Origin: Rhizobium laguerreae
GTDB lineage: Bacteria; Pseudomonadota; Alphaproteobacteria; Rhizobiales; Rhizobiaceae
DNA length: 64,000 bases
NCBI RefSeq assembly: GCF_002008165.1
Contig: NZ_MRDM01000002.1
Span: forward strand, 434,001-498,000
Direction of reading: 5' to 3'
Of the stretch, positions 43,451-51,650 are shown piece after piece. The position numbers and the translations under genes are program-made. How positions within the stretch are numbered: the first letter of the stretch is position 1; each line of letters begins with the position of its first letter. Below the pieces are notes generated by a model that was not told the origin of the DNA, searched no databases, and saw only the letters and a program-made list of their open reading frames with translations.

Positions 43451-45334
43451 CTATCCCGCCATCGCTTCTTCGTATTCGGCCGACAGCATCAGCCAGTCTT
43501 CCTCGGCGGCAGCCAGTTTTGCCGCGGCTTCGCCGCGCTGCTTTGCCTTCTCGGCGGCTTTAGCGGGCGTCTTCTCGTAAAGGGCCGGATCCGCAAGTTC
43601 CGCGTCAAGCGCCTGAATCTGTTTCTCCAGCTTCGCCGTCAAGGATTCGATTTCGTTGATCTTTTTCTTGAGTGGCGTCAGCGAGGCGCGACGCTCGGCA
43701 TTGAGCTTGCGCTGGTCGGCCTTCGACGTCGCGTCTTCAACTAGCTGAGGCTTTTCTTCTTTTTTTTTACCTGAAGTGACAATGAGGTCGCGGTACTCGT
43801 CCATATCGCCTTCGAAACTCGTCACCGTGCCGCCATTGACCAGCCAGAGCCGGTCGACCGTCGCCTCGATCAGATGGCGATCATGCGAGATCAGGATGAC
43901 GGCGCCTTCATAGTCGTTCAGCGCCTCGATCAGCGCGCGGCGGCTGTCGATGTCGAGGTGGTTGGTCGGCTCGTCGAGGATCAGCAAATTGGGCGCATTG
44001 AAGGCGGCAAGCCCCATCAGCAATCGAGCTTTTTCGCCGCCGGAAAGATCCTTGGCGGCCGTCGCCATCTTCTCGGTCGCAAGCCCCATCTGGGCGACGC
44101 GGGCGCGCACCTTGGCTTCCGGCGCGCCGGGCATCAGCCGGCGCACATGCTCCACCGCCGATTGCTCGGGGATCAGGTCGTCGAGCTGGTGCTGCGCGAA
44201 GAAGCCGATCTTCAGGCTCGGCGCGATCTTCACTTCACCGCTCTCCGGCGCCAGCCGGCCGGAGATGAATTTGGCGAAGGTCGATTTGCCGTTGCCGTTC
44301 GAGCCGAGCAGGGCGATGCGGTCGTCATTGTCGATGCGCAGATTGAGGTTTTTCAGGATCGGATTGCCGGGCTCGTAGCCGACGGCGCCGCTCTGGATCG
44401 CGACGATTGGCGAAGCCGGCTGCTTTTCCGGCTCGGGAAAAGTGATCGGCTGAACGTGGTCCTCGATCACCGCGGCAACCGTTCCCATACGCTCCAGCGC
44501 CTTGACGCGCGATTGTGCCTGACGAGCCTTGGAAGCCTTGGCCTTGAAGCGATCGATGAAGCCCTGCAGATGTTTGCGCGCCGCGTCGTTCTTGGCCTTG
44601 GCCTTGGTCTGCAACTCGTCAGCTTCCGCTTTCTGCCGCTCGAACTGGTCGTATCCGCCGCGATAAAAGGTGAGCTTCTTCTGGTCGAGGTGGACGATTG
44701 CATTGACCGCGTTGTTCAACAGGTCGCGATCGTGGCTGATGATGATGACGGTATGCGGATAGCGCCTGACATAATCTTCAAGCCACAGCGTGCCTTCGAG
44801 GTCGAGATAGTTGGTCGGCTCGTCGAGCAGGAGCAGGTCAGGCTCGGAAAACAGCACGGCGGCAAGGGCGACGCGCATGCGCCAGCCGCCGGAAAAGGAG
44901 GAGGCGGGGCGGGCCTGCGCGTCCTTGTCGAAGCCGAGGCCGGCAAGAATGCTCGCCGCACGCGCTTCGGCCGAATGCGCGTCGATATCGACAAGACGCA
45001 TCTGGATTTCGGCGATGCGATGCGGATCGGTTGCCGTTTCTGCCTCGGCAACGAGGGCGGTGCGTTCTTTGTCCGCGGCAAGCACGATCTCGATCAGCGC
45101 GTCCTCGGTCGCCGGCGCTTCCTGCGCCACCTGGCCGATGCGTGCGGCCTTCGGGATCGACACCGTTCCGCTCTCCGAGCCGAGATCGCCGGTGATGACG
45201 CGAAAGAGCGTGGACTTGCCGGCGCCGTTGCGCCCGACGAGCCCAGCCTTCGTGCCTGAAGGCAGCGAAACGCTGGCATTGTCGAGAAGCAGGCGCCCGG
45301 CGATGCGGGCGGAAATGTCAGTGAGCGTGATCAT
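43451..45334 (-). CDS. ABC-F family ATPase
   Basis: 627 residues with two ABC domains and no membrane segments. Walker A boxes GRNGAGKST and GSNGNGKST, signatures FSGGWRMRVALA and LSGGEKARLLM, and Walker B LLLLDEPTNYLD and LLILDEPTNHLD are complete. A charged interdomain linker and a coiled-coil C-terminus (EIESLTAKLEKQIQALDAEL) place it in the YheS/Uup part of the family, which acts on ribosomes or DNA rather than transport. Confidence 0.93.
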   Translation of the reverse strand: MITLTDISARIAGRLLLDNASVSLPSGTKAGLVGRNGAGKSTLFRVITGDLGSESGTVSIPKAARIGQVAQEAPATEDALIEIVLAADKERTALVAEAETATDPHRIAEIQMRLVDIDAHSAEARAASILAGLGFDKDAQARPASSFSGGWRMRVALAAVLFSEPDLLLLDEPTNYLDLEGTLWLEDYVRRYPHTVIIISHDRDLLNNAVNAIVHLDQKKLTFYRGGYDQFERQKAEADELQTKAKAKNDAARKHLQGFIDRFKAKASKARQAQSRVKALERMGTVAAVIEDHVQPITFPEPEKQPASPIVAIQSGAVGYEPGNPILKNLNLRIDNDDRIALLGSNGNGKSTFAKFISGRLAPESGEVKIAPSLKIGFFAQHQLDDLIPEQSAVEHVRRLMPGAPEAKVRARVAQMGLATEKMATAAKDLSGGEKARLLMGLAAFNAPNLLILDEPTNHLDIDSRRALIEALNDYEGAVILISHDRHLIEATVDRLWLVNGGTVTSFEGDMDEYRDLIVTSGKKKEEKPQLVEDATSKADQRKLNAERRASLTPLKKKINEIESLTAKLEKQIQALDAELADPALYEKTPAKAAEKAKQRGEAAAKLAAAEEDWLMLSAEYEEAMAG

Positions 45335-45368
45335 GGCCGGCGTTTTGGCCGAAAGCGCTCGCTAAGGC

Positions 45369-45470
45369 AAGAGCGCTTATCCCCGCGCCAAGCTTGCTTG
45401 TGCGCTGACAAGCTTGCTTATCCCCGCGGCAAGCTCGCTTGTCCGCCCCAAGCTTGCTTGTCTCGCGACC
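45369..45470. repeat. Minisatellite-like tandem repeat, five units
   Basis: Five imperfect 19-21-base units built on AAGCTTGCTTATCCCCGCG, starting at 45369, 45390, 45410, 45431 and 45450. It fills most of the gap between the GGDEF gene and the ABC-F start. Each unit carries the palindrome AAGCTT or a variant. Confidence 0.85.
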
Positions 45471-45489
45471 AGAACAATTGTCCGCCGCC

Positions 45490-46539
45490 TCAGCGGCCGA
45501 AAGCCTGCACCGGCTGTCGGGGGTTCGATTGCGCGGCGAGAAGTGCCACCCGGGCATTGGCCTGCAACTGTCCCGGCGTTGCCGCATCGGTGCTGAGCGC
45601 TACGCCGATCGAGATGGTGAGCCTGCCGGGATCGGCCTTGTCGGATGTCGCAAAGACCAGATTGTCTTCGACGGAGGCGCGCAGGCGTTCGGCAATCGTC
45701 ATCGCATCCTGCATGCCGACGTTGGAAAACAACAGGGCGAATTCGTCAGCCTCTGTGCGGGCGACGAAATCGTTTTTCTTGACCGACTTGCTGAACAGGC
45801 CGGCGAGCTTCTTCAGGAGCTTGTTGCCGGCTTGGGTGCCGTATTTGTCGTTGAGTTCGGTGAAATTGTCGATATCGACCATGATCAGCGCGCTGCCGGC
45901 GGCACCTTCCTCGCGCTTGTAGAGATCGGCGATCGTCCGGTTCAGCGCGATGCGGTTCGGAAGTCCGGTGATCCTGTCGGCGATCGCGGCCGATTGCATC
46001 GCCGAAATGCCGCGCTCCAGCGTTTCCAGCGTCTTGATATCGTCCTGCAGCTTCGCGCCGATTTCCATCTCCGCTGCAAGAACGGTCGAAAGCGACGCAG
46101 TGAGGTAGTCGATCTCGCTGAGAAAGGCGGCAAGGCTCTGGTCGTCCTGTCCGGAGACGGATTTCAGGATCGTGCCGCAGGCGCGCGCAAAGGCATTCTT
46201 GTGCTTCAGCCCTTCGGCAAGCCTTTCCGCCACGTCGCGCAGCATCCGGCTCGCCTCGTTGCGTGATGTCTCGCCCGCCAGCCCGCAATGGCCGACGAGG
46301 CGGTATTTCAGGCCGAGTTCGTCGAGCATTGGCTGCTGCGGCTGGGACCCGAGTGCTGCGATATCCTGCGCAAGGCCGGCATTGAGCCCGACGATCGCCT
46401 CGTGAAAGAGTTCGTAATTGCGCGGCAGTGCCGGGACGTTCAGGCGCGCCATGTGCTGGGCGATCTTCTGAATATCCGCCATCGGTGCGGAGCGCGCAGC
46501 CTCGCGCGGCACCAATGCGTTTGCGCTTGCATTCTGCAT
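45490..46539 (-). CDS. GGDEF domain protein with degenerate signature (EADEF)
   Basis: 349 residues. A helical N-terminal region of about 190 residues is followed by a GGDEF domain: DRITGLPNRIALNRTIADLY, IMVDIDNFTELNDKYG and ISIGVALS are typical. The signature reads RTEADEFALLF, so the two glycines that hold GTP are Glu-Ala, and no RxxD inhibitory site precedes it. It is probably not a diguanylate cyclase; it may bind nucleotide or be a scaffold. GAGGGATTGTC precedes the ATG at 46539. Confidence 0.88.
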   Translation of the reverse strand: MQNASANALVPREAARSAPMADIQKIAQHMARLNVPALPRNYELFHEAIVGLNAGLAQDIAALGSQPQQPMLDELGLKYRLVGHCGLAGETSRNEASRMLRDVAERLAEGLKHKNAFARACGTILKSVSGQDDQSLAAFLSEIDYLTASLSTVLAAEMEIGAKLQDDIKTLETLERGISAMQSAAIADRITGLPNRIALNRTIADLYKREEGAAGSALIMVDIDNFTELNDKYGTQAGNKLLKKLAGLFSKSVKKNDFVARTEADEFALLFSNVGMQDAMTIAERLRASVEDNLVFATSDKADPGRLTISIGVALSTDAATPGQLQANARVALLAAQSNPRQPVQAFGR

Positions 46540-46667
46540 GACAATCCCTCGCGGCCCGGCCTCATCTCTCACATCCGCTATGCCCGCAAGCTTTTAAAAG
46601 AGGCTGAATTTTCAACGGGAATCCCGGGATTGGCGGGTGGAACCGGCAAAGGCGGTTAATTCAGTGT

Positions 46668-46708
46668 TGATGGCCGGAAAAGTGTGAGCGGTTTTCGGAT
46701 GACATCAT
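46668..46708. repeat. Short rhizobial palindromic repeat
   Basis: CCGGAAAAGTGTGAGCGG / TTTTCGG forms a small hairpin (CCGAAAA-like arms), followed by ATGACATCATG. This wording recurs between genes in Rhizobium genomes as I remember them; no search was possible. Confidence 0.5.
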
Positions 46709-46736
46709 GTTCCAACTTTTCAATTTGGATCGGGCC

Positions 46737-47228
46737 TCACATCCATTCGTGGCCCTCGCTGCGCAGGAAGTAGATGAGATCAAGCACGAGGCTCGGCTTG
46801 CCGAGCGCCGTCAGCGTCATGTGGCACTGGCCGCGATGATGGGTCTGGTGGTTGAAGAAATGCGCCAGCGCTGCCGACAGAGGCTGGGTGATCTCGACCG
46901 GCTGTACCACTGTTACATAGGTGAAGTTGGCGGCAAGCGCCGCCTCGTCCAGCATGCCTGTCCAGGCAATGATCCGCTCGTCCTCTGCTTTGCGTGCGGC
47001 GGCAAGCGCATCCAGATCTTCGAAGAGCACGGCATCGAGTGTCGTCGGTGCTTCGCCGGCGCCGGTGAAGCGCTTCATCCATATTCGGTCGGCGACGATC
47101 AGATGATTGAGCGTGCGATGCAGCGAGCCGAAGAAGGCGCCGCAGTCGCTGCGGAATTCTGCATCGCTGAGTTCGGCGGCAGCCGCATAGACTTGCGTGT
47201 TGGCCCAGCGATTATAGGCGGCGAACAT
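46737..47228 (-). CDS. DinB family protein
   Basis: 163 residues, four-helix bundle family. The metal-binding histidines are in TLNHLIVADRIW and HFFNHQTHHRGQ. Many members are bacillithiol or mycothiol-dependent transferases or stress-induced proteins; the role here is unknown. The ATG at 47228 has no proper ribosome binding site, while GGGAGG lies 24 bases upstream in an open frame (residues …LRHYR before the ATG match the usual DinB start), so a non-ATG start further up is possible. Confidence 0.85.
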   Translation of the reverse strand: MFAAYNRWANTQVYAAAAELSDAEFRSDCGAFFGSLHRTLNHLIVADRIWMKRFTGAGEAPTTLDAVLFEDLDALAAARKAEDERIIAWTGMLDEAALAANFTYVTVVQPVEITQPLSAALAHFFNHQTHHRGQCHMTLTALGKPSLVLDLIYFLRSEGHEWM

Positions 47229-47385
47229 CCTGTAATGTCTGAGCGTTCTGTCCCTCCCGGATTGGTCGCGGCAGTTTAGCCCCTTTTCCCGGAAATCGCA
47301 GTGATGCGCCCATGAAATTTCCTGATTTGATCGCAGGCGCTTTCTGTCGTCGAATGCATGGAGCTGCGATCTCGAAAGGACTGTT

Positions 47386-48075
47386 ATGACCAGAGCCCTC
47401 TATTCCCTCTGCGGCGCCGACGAGCGGCGCTTCTTTTCGCCCCATTGCTGGAAGGCTGTCATGGCGCTCGCGCATAAGGGGCTCGATTTCGAGGAGATTC
47501 CGACGACTTATGCCCGCATCCGCGCGATCGGCGGCGGTGTCTCGTCGATCGTGCCCGTTCTCGACGACAATGGCCGGCTGGTCTCCGACAGTTTCGACAT
47601 CGCCCTCTATCTGGAGGAGGCCTATCCCGAGCGGCCGTCACTGTTCAACGGCGAGGGCGGCAAGGCGCTGTCGCGCATGGTGGAAGGTTATTCGCAGATG
47701 ATCATCCATCCAGCGATCATGCGCATCGCCCTTCTCGACATCCATGCGAACCTCGATGAGGCAGACAAGGCCTATTTCCGCGAAAGCCGGGAGGCTCGGC
47801 TTGGCAAGCCGTTGGAAGTGGTTGCCGCCGACAGCGAGACGGAGAAAGCCACCTTCGGCGCCAAGCTGGAGCCGCTCCGGCACATGCTGAAGTTCCAGCC
47901 CTTCATCGGCGGGCAGGCACCGCTCTTTGCCGACTATATCGTCTTCGGCGCGCTGCAATGGCTGCGTGTGTCCGCCGGTCTCGCCATGCTAGCTGCCGAC
48001 GATCCCGTCATGGCCTGGTTCGAACGCTGCCTCGATCTTCACCAATGCCGCGGCAGGACTGTGACAGCGGCGTGA
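47386..48075 (+). CDS. Glutathione S-transferase family protein
   Basis: 229 residues. The thioredoxin-like N-domain starts LYSLCGADERRFFSPHCWKA and contains SIVPVLDDNGRLVSDSFDIA, the glutathione-binding Pro and Ser. SPHCWKAVMALAHKGLDFEE resembles the beta-etherase (LigE/LigF) branch. The substrate is unknown. AAAGGACTGTT precedes the ATG. It is divergent from the DinB gene. Confidence 0.88.
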   Translation: MTRALYSLCGADERRFFSPHCWKAVMALAHKGLDFEEIPTTYARIRAIGGGVSSIVPVLDDNGRLVSDSFDIALYLEEAYPERPSLFNGEGGKALSRMVEGYSQMIIHPAIMRIALLDIHANLDEADKAYFRESREARLGKPLEVVAADSETEKATFGAKLEPLRHMLKFQPFIGGQAPLFADYIVFGALQWLRVSAGLAMLAADDPVMAWFERCLDLHQCRGRTVTAA

Positions 48076-48107
48076 AATTGCCGCCTACCTCTTGTTTTCG
48101 GGCGTTG

Positions 48108-48132
48108 GGGCGGGTAAAGACCGCCCACTTTT
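48108..48132 (+). terminator. Probable terminator between GST and ndk
   Basis: GGGCGG, loop of seven, CCGCCC, then ACTTTT. It ends 24 bases before the ndk ATG. Confidence 0.5.
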
Positions 48133-48156
48133 CCCGAGAAAACAGAGGATTTGACT

Positions 48157-48579
<423 letters not shown>

Positions 48580-48624
48580 GGCCACGCTTCGGCATTCGCC
48601 GGCAATGCCTTGAATTGACTCTCG

Positions 48625-48652
48625 AAAGCCGGGGCCTCGCTCCGGCTTTTTC
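48625..48652 (+). terminator. Intrinsic terminator after ndk
   Basis: AAAGCCGG, loop of nine, CCGGCTTTTT. It lies 45 bases past the ndk stop and just before the convergent lipoprotein gene ends. Confidence 0.85.
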
Positions 48653-48663
48653 CATGCATTTCT

Positions 48664-49167
48664 CTATGCCGGACATTTGTCCGTATTCGAGAAATCGACG
48701 CTGCCGTCAGGCTTGAAGACCTCCGGGTTCTTGTCATAAAACGCACCTACCACGAGCGGCTTGCTCGGCAGGACGGTCTGGTCGAGGTCGGACCGGAACT
48801 GCGTCTTCAATTCCTGCAGCACCTTGCCGTCCTTGTCGACCAGCCGGACGCTGACCGAATAGGGACGGTCCTTGCGCACGCAATGCAGGTTTTCGCTCTG
48901 CAGCGCGATCTTGTCGTCGATCGGGTAGATCTTCTGGTTCAGCACCAGCGGATCGCCACCTTGCGGATTTTCGAATTCGGCGATGATGACCGAACCGTCG
49001 GGAATAGGCCCCGTCTTCTTCAACGTCAGCAGATAGGTGGCGCTCGCCACCCGATAGTTGAACACGAAGAGATGGCCCGTGACCTCGACCAGATTTTCAG
49101 CCTGGCGCTGGCAGGCTGACAGCATCAGCCCGGCCACCGCCGCCATCACGATCCAATGCTGTCTCAT
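48664..49167 (-). CDS. Hypothetical lipoprotein
   Basis: 167 residues. The lipobox LSAC (Cys about 19) follows a short signal peptide. The mature domain (VEVTGHLFVFNYRVASATYL) is probably beta-rich; the family is not recognised. AGGAGGAGACGCC precedes the ATG, which overlaps the stop of the CGNR gene by 4 nt (ATGA), so the two are co-translated. Confidence 0.82.
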   Translation of the reverse strand: MRQHWIVMAAVAGLMLSACQRQAENLVEVTGHLFVFNYRVASATYLLTLKKTGPIPDGSVIIAEFENPQGGDPLVLNQKIYPIDDKIALQSENLHCVRKDRPYSVSVRLVDKDGKVLQELKTQFRSDLDQTVLPSKPLVVGAFYDKNPEVFKPDGSVDFSNTDKCPA

Positions 49168-49709
49168 GGCGTCTCCTCCTTCTTGCGGCGATAGTGACGG
49201 TTCGCCTTGGCGCGGTTGCCGCAGACCGCCATGTCGCACCAGGCCCGGCTCCTGTTCTTGCTGCGGTCGATGAACAGCCAGCCGCAATTGCCGCAGATCT
49301 TCATGCGCTCCGGATCGGGCATGGCGATCAGCCGCAGCGCCGAATGGGCGGTCGCCGCAACCAAGCTGTCGGGCCTCGTGTCGCGCAACGCCTTCGCCAG
49401 TGCCTCCAGCAGGCTAGCGAGCAGTTGGTCGTCGCCTCCATCAAGTATACGCTCGCGGAAATAGAGGTCGATCGCTTCCCGCAGCGCGATGAAATCCGCC
49501 TCGTTTTCCGCCGCCACCGGCGCGATGTCGCCGAAGAGGGCGCGCTCGGCGCAGAATTCGGCGGCGGCGCGCGGAAAGCTCCGCATCTGGTCCCTGACCG
49601 CGAAGCGGTCGATCCGCCGCGATGCATCGTGGCGCAGAACGACGCTGTTGACGACATCGAGCGCCAGTGCGCCGCCGGTAAAGCGGTGAGGGGTCCAGGA
49701 AAAACTCAT
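49164..49709 (-). CDS. CGNR zinc finger / ABATE domain transcriptional regulator
   Basis: 181 residues. The N-terminal ABATE (putative stress ligand-binding) region is followed by the zinc finger CGNCGWLFIDRSKNRSRAWC and CGNRAKANRHYRR, which names the family. It likely binds DNA. The ATG at 49709 has no ribosome binding site; instead TATAAT ends six bases upstream, suggesting a leaderless message. The promoter lies in a perfect dyad shared with the divergent permease gene. It is co-translated with the lipoprotein. Confidence 0.9.
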   Translation of the reverse strand: MSFSWTPHRFTGGALALDVVNSVVLRHDASRRIDRFAVRDQMRSFPRAAAEFCAERALFGDIAPVAAENEADFIALREAIDLYFRERILDGGDDQLLASLLEALAKALRDTRPDSLVAATAHSALRLIAMPDPERMKICGNCGWLFIDRSKNRSRAWCDMAVCGNRAKANRHYRRKKEETP

Positions 49710-49713
49710 GATG

Positions 49714-49753
49714 AAATTATAACTGGTGAAATAGGTTTTACCAGTTATAATTT
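49714..49753. promoter_or_regulatory. Perfect 14-bp dyad with back-to-back TATAAT boxes
   Basis: AAATTATAACTGGT (49714-49727) and its exact complement ACCAGTTATAATTT (49740-49753), 12 bases apart. Each arm holds a TATAAT: 49716-49721 on the minus strand for the CGNR gene, 49746-49751 on the plus strand for the permease. A protein bound here would cover both promoters; the CGNR regulator is the obvious candidate. Confidence 0.85.
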
Positions 49754-49774
49754 TGCTGACGCGGAGTGTCCGGA

Positions 49775-50671
49775 ATGGCTTATCTTCTGCAGCAGCTGGC
49801 GAATGCGGTTCCGCTTGCCGCCCTCTATGCCGCGCTCGCCTTCGGTTATGCCGTCGCCTTCGGCGTGACGAAGCGGACCGATATCACCTATGGGGCGATC
49901 TTTGCCTTCGCGAGCCAGATCCTGCTGCTCTTCACCGAACTCGCCTTCAACCGCTTCTGGCTGGTGCTGCCGGCCGCCCTTGCCGTCGGCGCCGGCGCTT
50001 CCATCGTCTATTCGCTGGCGGCGGGCCTATGGATCGGTCGCTCGATCATGCTGCCGCTGGTCAGCAAGTCGCCGAATACGGTCATCGTCGCTGCCCTCGG
50101 CATCATGATCGTCCTCATGGAGACCGCCCGGCTTGCCGCCAATACCCGCGCCATCTGGCTGCCGCCGTTCCTGAACGACACGGTCGTCTTCTGGAGCGAC
50201 GGCCCGTTCAAGGTGACGCTCACCCATATCCAGTTGATCGACACCGCACTGATGTGCGCCATCGTCGTCGTGGGTGCGCTGATCCTCAGGCGCACGGCCT
50301 GGGGCCGCGTCTGGCGCGCCGTCACCGATGATCCGCTGGCCGCCGAACTCTGCGGCACCAGCGCCAACCGCGTCTTTCTTGTCGCCTATGGGGCCGCAGC
50401 CCTCGTCGCCACCATCTGCGGCATCCTCGCGACTTTCTACTACGGCTCGATGGATTTCGGCGCCGGCCTTATGTTCGGGTTGAAGGTGCTGCTGATCGCA
50501 GCCGTCGGCGGCCATTCCGATCCGCTGCGCTCGGCAGGCGGCGCTGCCGGGCTTGCCGTTGTCGAAACCATGTGGGGCGCCTACGGCCCCTTCGTCTGGC
50601 GGGATCTGGTCGTTTTCTCGCTGCTCGTCCTGCTCCTGGTGATGAGCCGCAGGGAGCGCGTGGTTCTCTAA
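49775..50671 (+). CDS. LivH-type branched-chain amino acid ABC permease, orphan
   Basis: 298 residues, about eight hydrophobic segments, with AVPLAALYAALAFGYAVAFG near the start and the LivH-type loop GRVWRAVTDDPLAAELCGTS. It would be one half of a transmembrane channel, but no LivM, ATPase or binding protein gene lies nearby. GGAG at 49763-49766 supports the ATG at 49775 over a GTG at 49766. It is divergent from the CGNR regulator across the dyad. Confidence 0.88.
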   Translation: MAYLLQQLANAVPLAALYAALAFGYAVAFGVTKRTDITYGAIFAFASQILLLFTELAFNRFWLVLPAALAVGAGASIVYSLAAGLWIGRSIMLPLVSKSPNTVIVAALGIMIVLMETARLAANTRAIWLPPFLNDTVVFWSDGPFKVTLTHIQLIDTALMCAIVVVGALILRRTAWGRVWRAVTDDPLAAELCGTSANRVFLVAYGAAALVATICGILATFYYGSMDFGAGLMFGLKVLLIAAVGGHSDPLRSAGGAAGLAVVETMWGAYGPFVWRDLVVFSLLVLLLVMSRRERVVL

Positions 50672-50672
50672 T

Positions 50673-51134
50673 TTACTTCCACTTGTCACGCGCCGCGTCG
50701 TCGGCGTCTTTCGCCGAGACCCACTCGCCGGTGGTGCCATCTCCAGCGTGCTCCTTCTTCCAGAAGGGGGCTGCAGTCTTCAGGAAATCCATGACGAAAT
50801 TGGCGCCGTCGAACGCCGCCTGCCGGTGCGGCGCGGCTGCGACGACGAGCACGATATTCTCGCCGGCAGCGATCTTCCCGTAGCGGTGGATGGCGGTCAG
50901 CCCGAGCAACCCGAAACGCCCGATGGCAAGATCGCCGATGCGCCGCATCTCCGCCTCCGCCATGCCGGGATAATGCTCGAGTTCGAGGGCGGCCAGTGTC
51001 CCGCCTTCATCACGGCAGAGGCCGGAAAAAGTGACGACGGCGCCGATGCCGGCTTTGCCCTTGGAGAGGCGATCGACCTCGGCTTGCAGGTCGAAGTCCT
51101 CATGCTGGACGCGGATGGTGGGGGTGATGGTCAT
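50673..51134 (-). CDS. moaE: Molybdopterin synthase large subunit
   Basis: 153 residues. The MoaE motifs GAVVTFSGLCRDEG, LELEHYPGMAEAEM, AIHRYGKIAAGENIV and HRQAAFDGANFVMDFLKTAAPFWKKE (abridged: the last Lys pair is catalytic) are all present. With MoaD it converts precursor Z to molybdopterin. The ATG at 51134 follows GGGGATGTTATC. It is 261 bases downstream of moaD, separated by a large inverted repeat. Confidence 0.95.
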   Translation of the reverse strand: MTITPTIRVQHEDFDLQAEVDRLSKGKAGIGAVVTFSGLCRDEGGTLAALELEHYPGMAEAEMRRIGDLAIGRFGLLGLTAIHRYGKIAAGENIVLVVAAAPHRQAAFDGANFVMDFLKTAAPFWKKEHAGDGTTGEWVSAKDADDAARDKWK

Positions 51135-51195
51135 GATAACATCCCCAACTGCTTTGATGTCGTAGCGGAGGCTATGGAGAGGGCGTGCCGTGCCA

Positions 51196-51369
51196 ACCCC
51201 CCTCTGCCCTGCCGGGCATCTCCCCCACAAGGAGGGAGATTACACGTGGCTTGACCATCGTGCCCATCTACAGTTTTGCCGGGCTGAAACGCCGATTGTT
51301 TGGGGAAGCCGGTGCGCCCAGCCAATCTCCCTCCTTGTGGGGGAGATGCCCGGCAGGGCAGAGGGGGGT
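51196..51369. repeat. Perfect 46-bp inverted repeat between moaD and moaE
   Basis: Arms 51196-51241 and 51324-51369 are exact complements of each other, 82 bases apart. Each arm itself contains smaller palindromes (TGCCCTGCCGGGCA; TCTCCC…GGGAGA). The wording resembles a repeat common between genes in Rhizobium and relatives, here as two copies facing each other. Confidence 0.9.
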
Positions 51370-51395
51370 AGCGACACGGCATCACGGTCACCGCC

Positions 51396-51650
51396 CTATC
51401 CACCCGTCATCGGCGGAAATATCCCGATTTCCCGTGCGCCTGATATCGGTTCGTCATGCTCGACATGCTCCATGTCGAGCGCCACGCGGATCACGTCGGG
51501 ATATTGAAGTGCGGTCTCATATTCTTCGCCCAGCGTCTTCAAATGATTCAAGAGATCGGCGACGGTGACGACGGAGGAGGGGAGGTCGATCTCCTCCTCG
51601 CCCTTGCCGATGCGCTCGCGCACCCAGGCGAAATAGACAAGTCGCGTCAT
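51396..51650 (-). CDS. moaD: Molybdopterin synthase sulfur carrier subunit
   Basis: 84 residues, ubiquitin-like, ending in the required Gly-Gly (FPPMTGG) that becomes a thiocarboxylate. VYFAWVRERIGKGEEEIDLP is the MoaD start. The ATG overlaps the pgsA stop by 4 nt. Confidence 0.95.
   Translation of the reverse strand: MTRLVYFAWVRERIGKGEEEIDLPSSVVTVADLLNHLKTLGEEYETALQYPDVIRVALDMEHVEHDEPISGAREIGIFPPMTGG

Noticed and set aside
45369..45470. Tandem units considered as a CRISPR array
   Set aside because: Units are contiguous with no spacers, and no cas gene is present.
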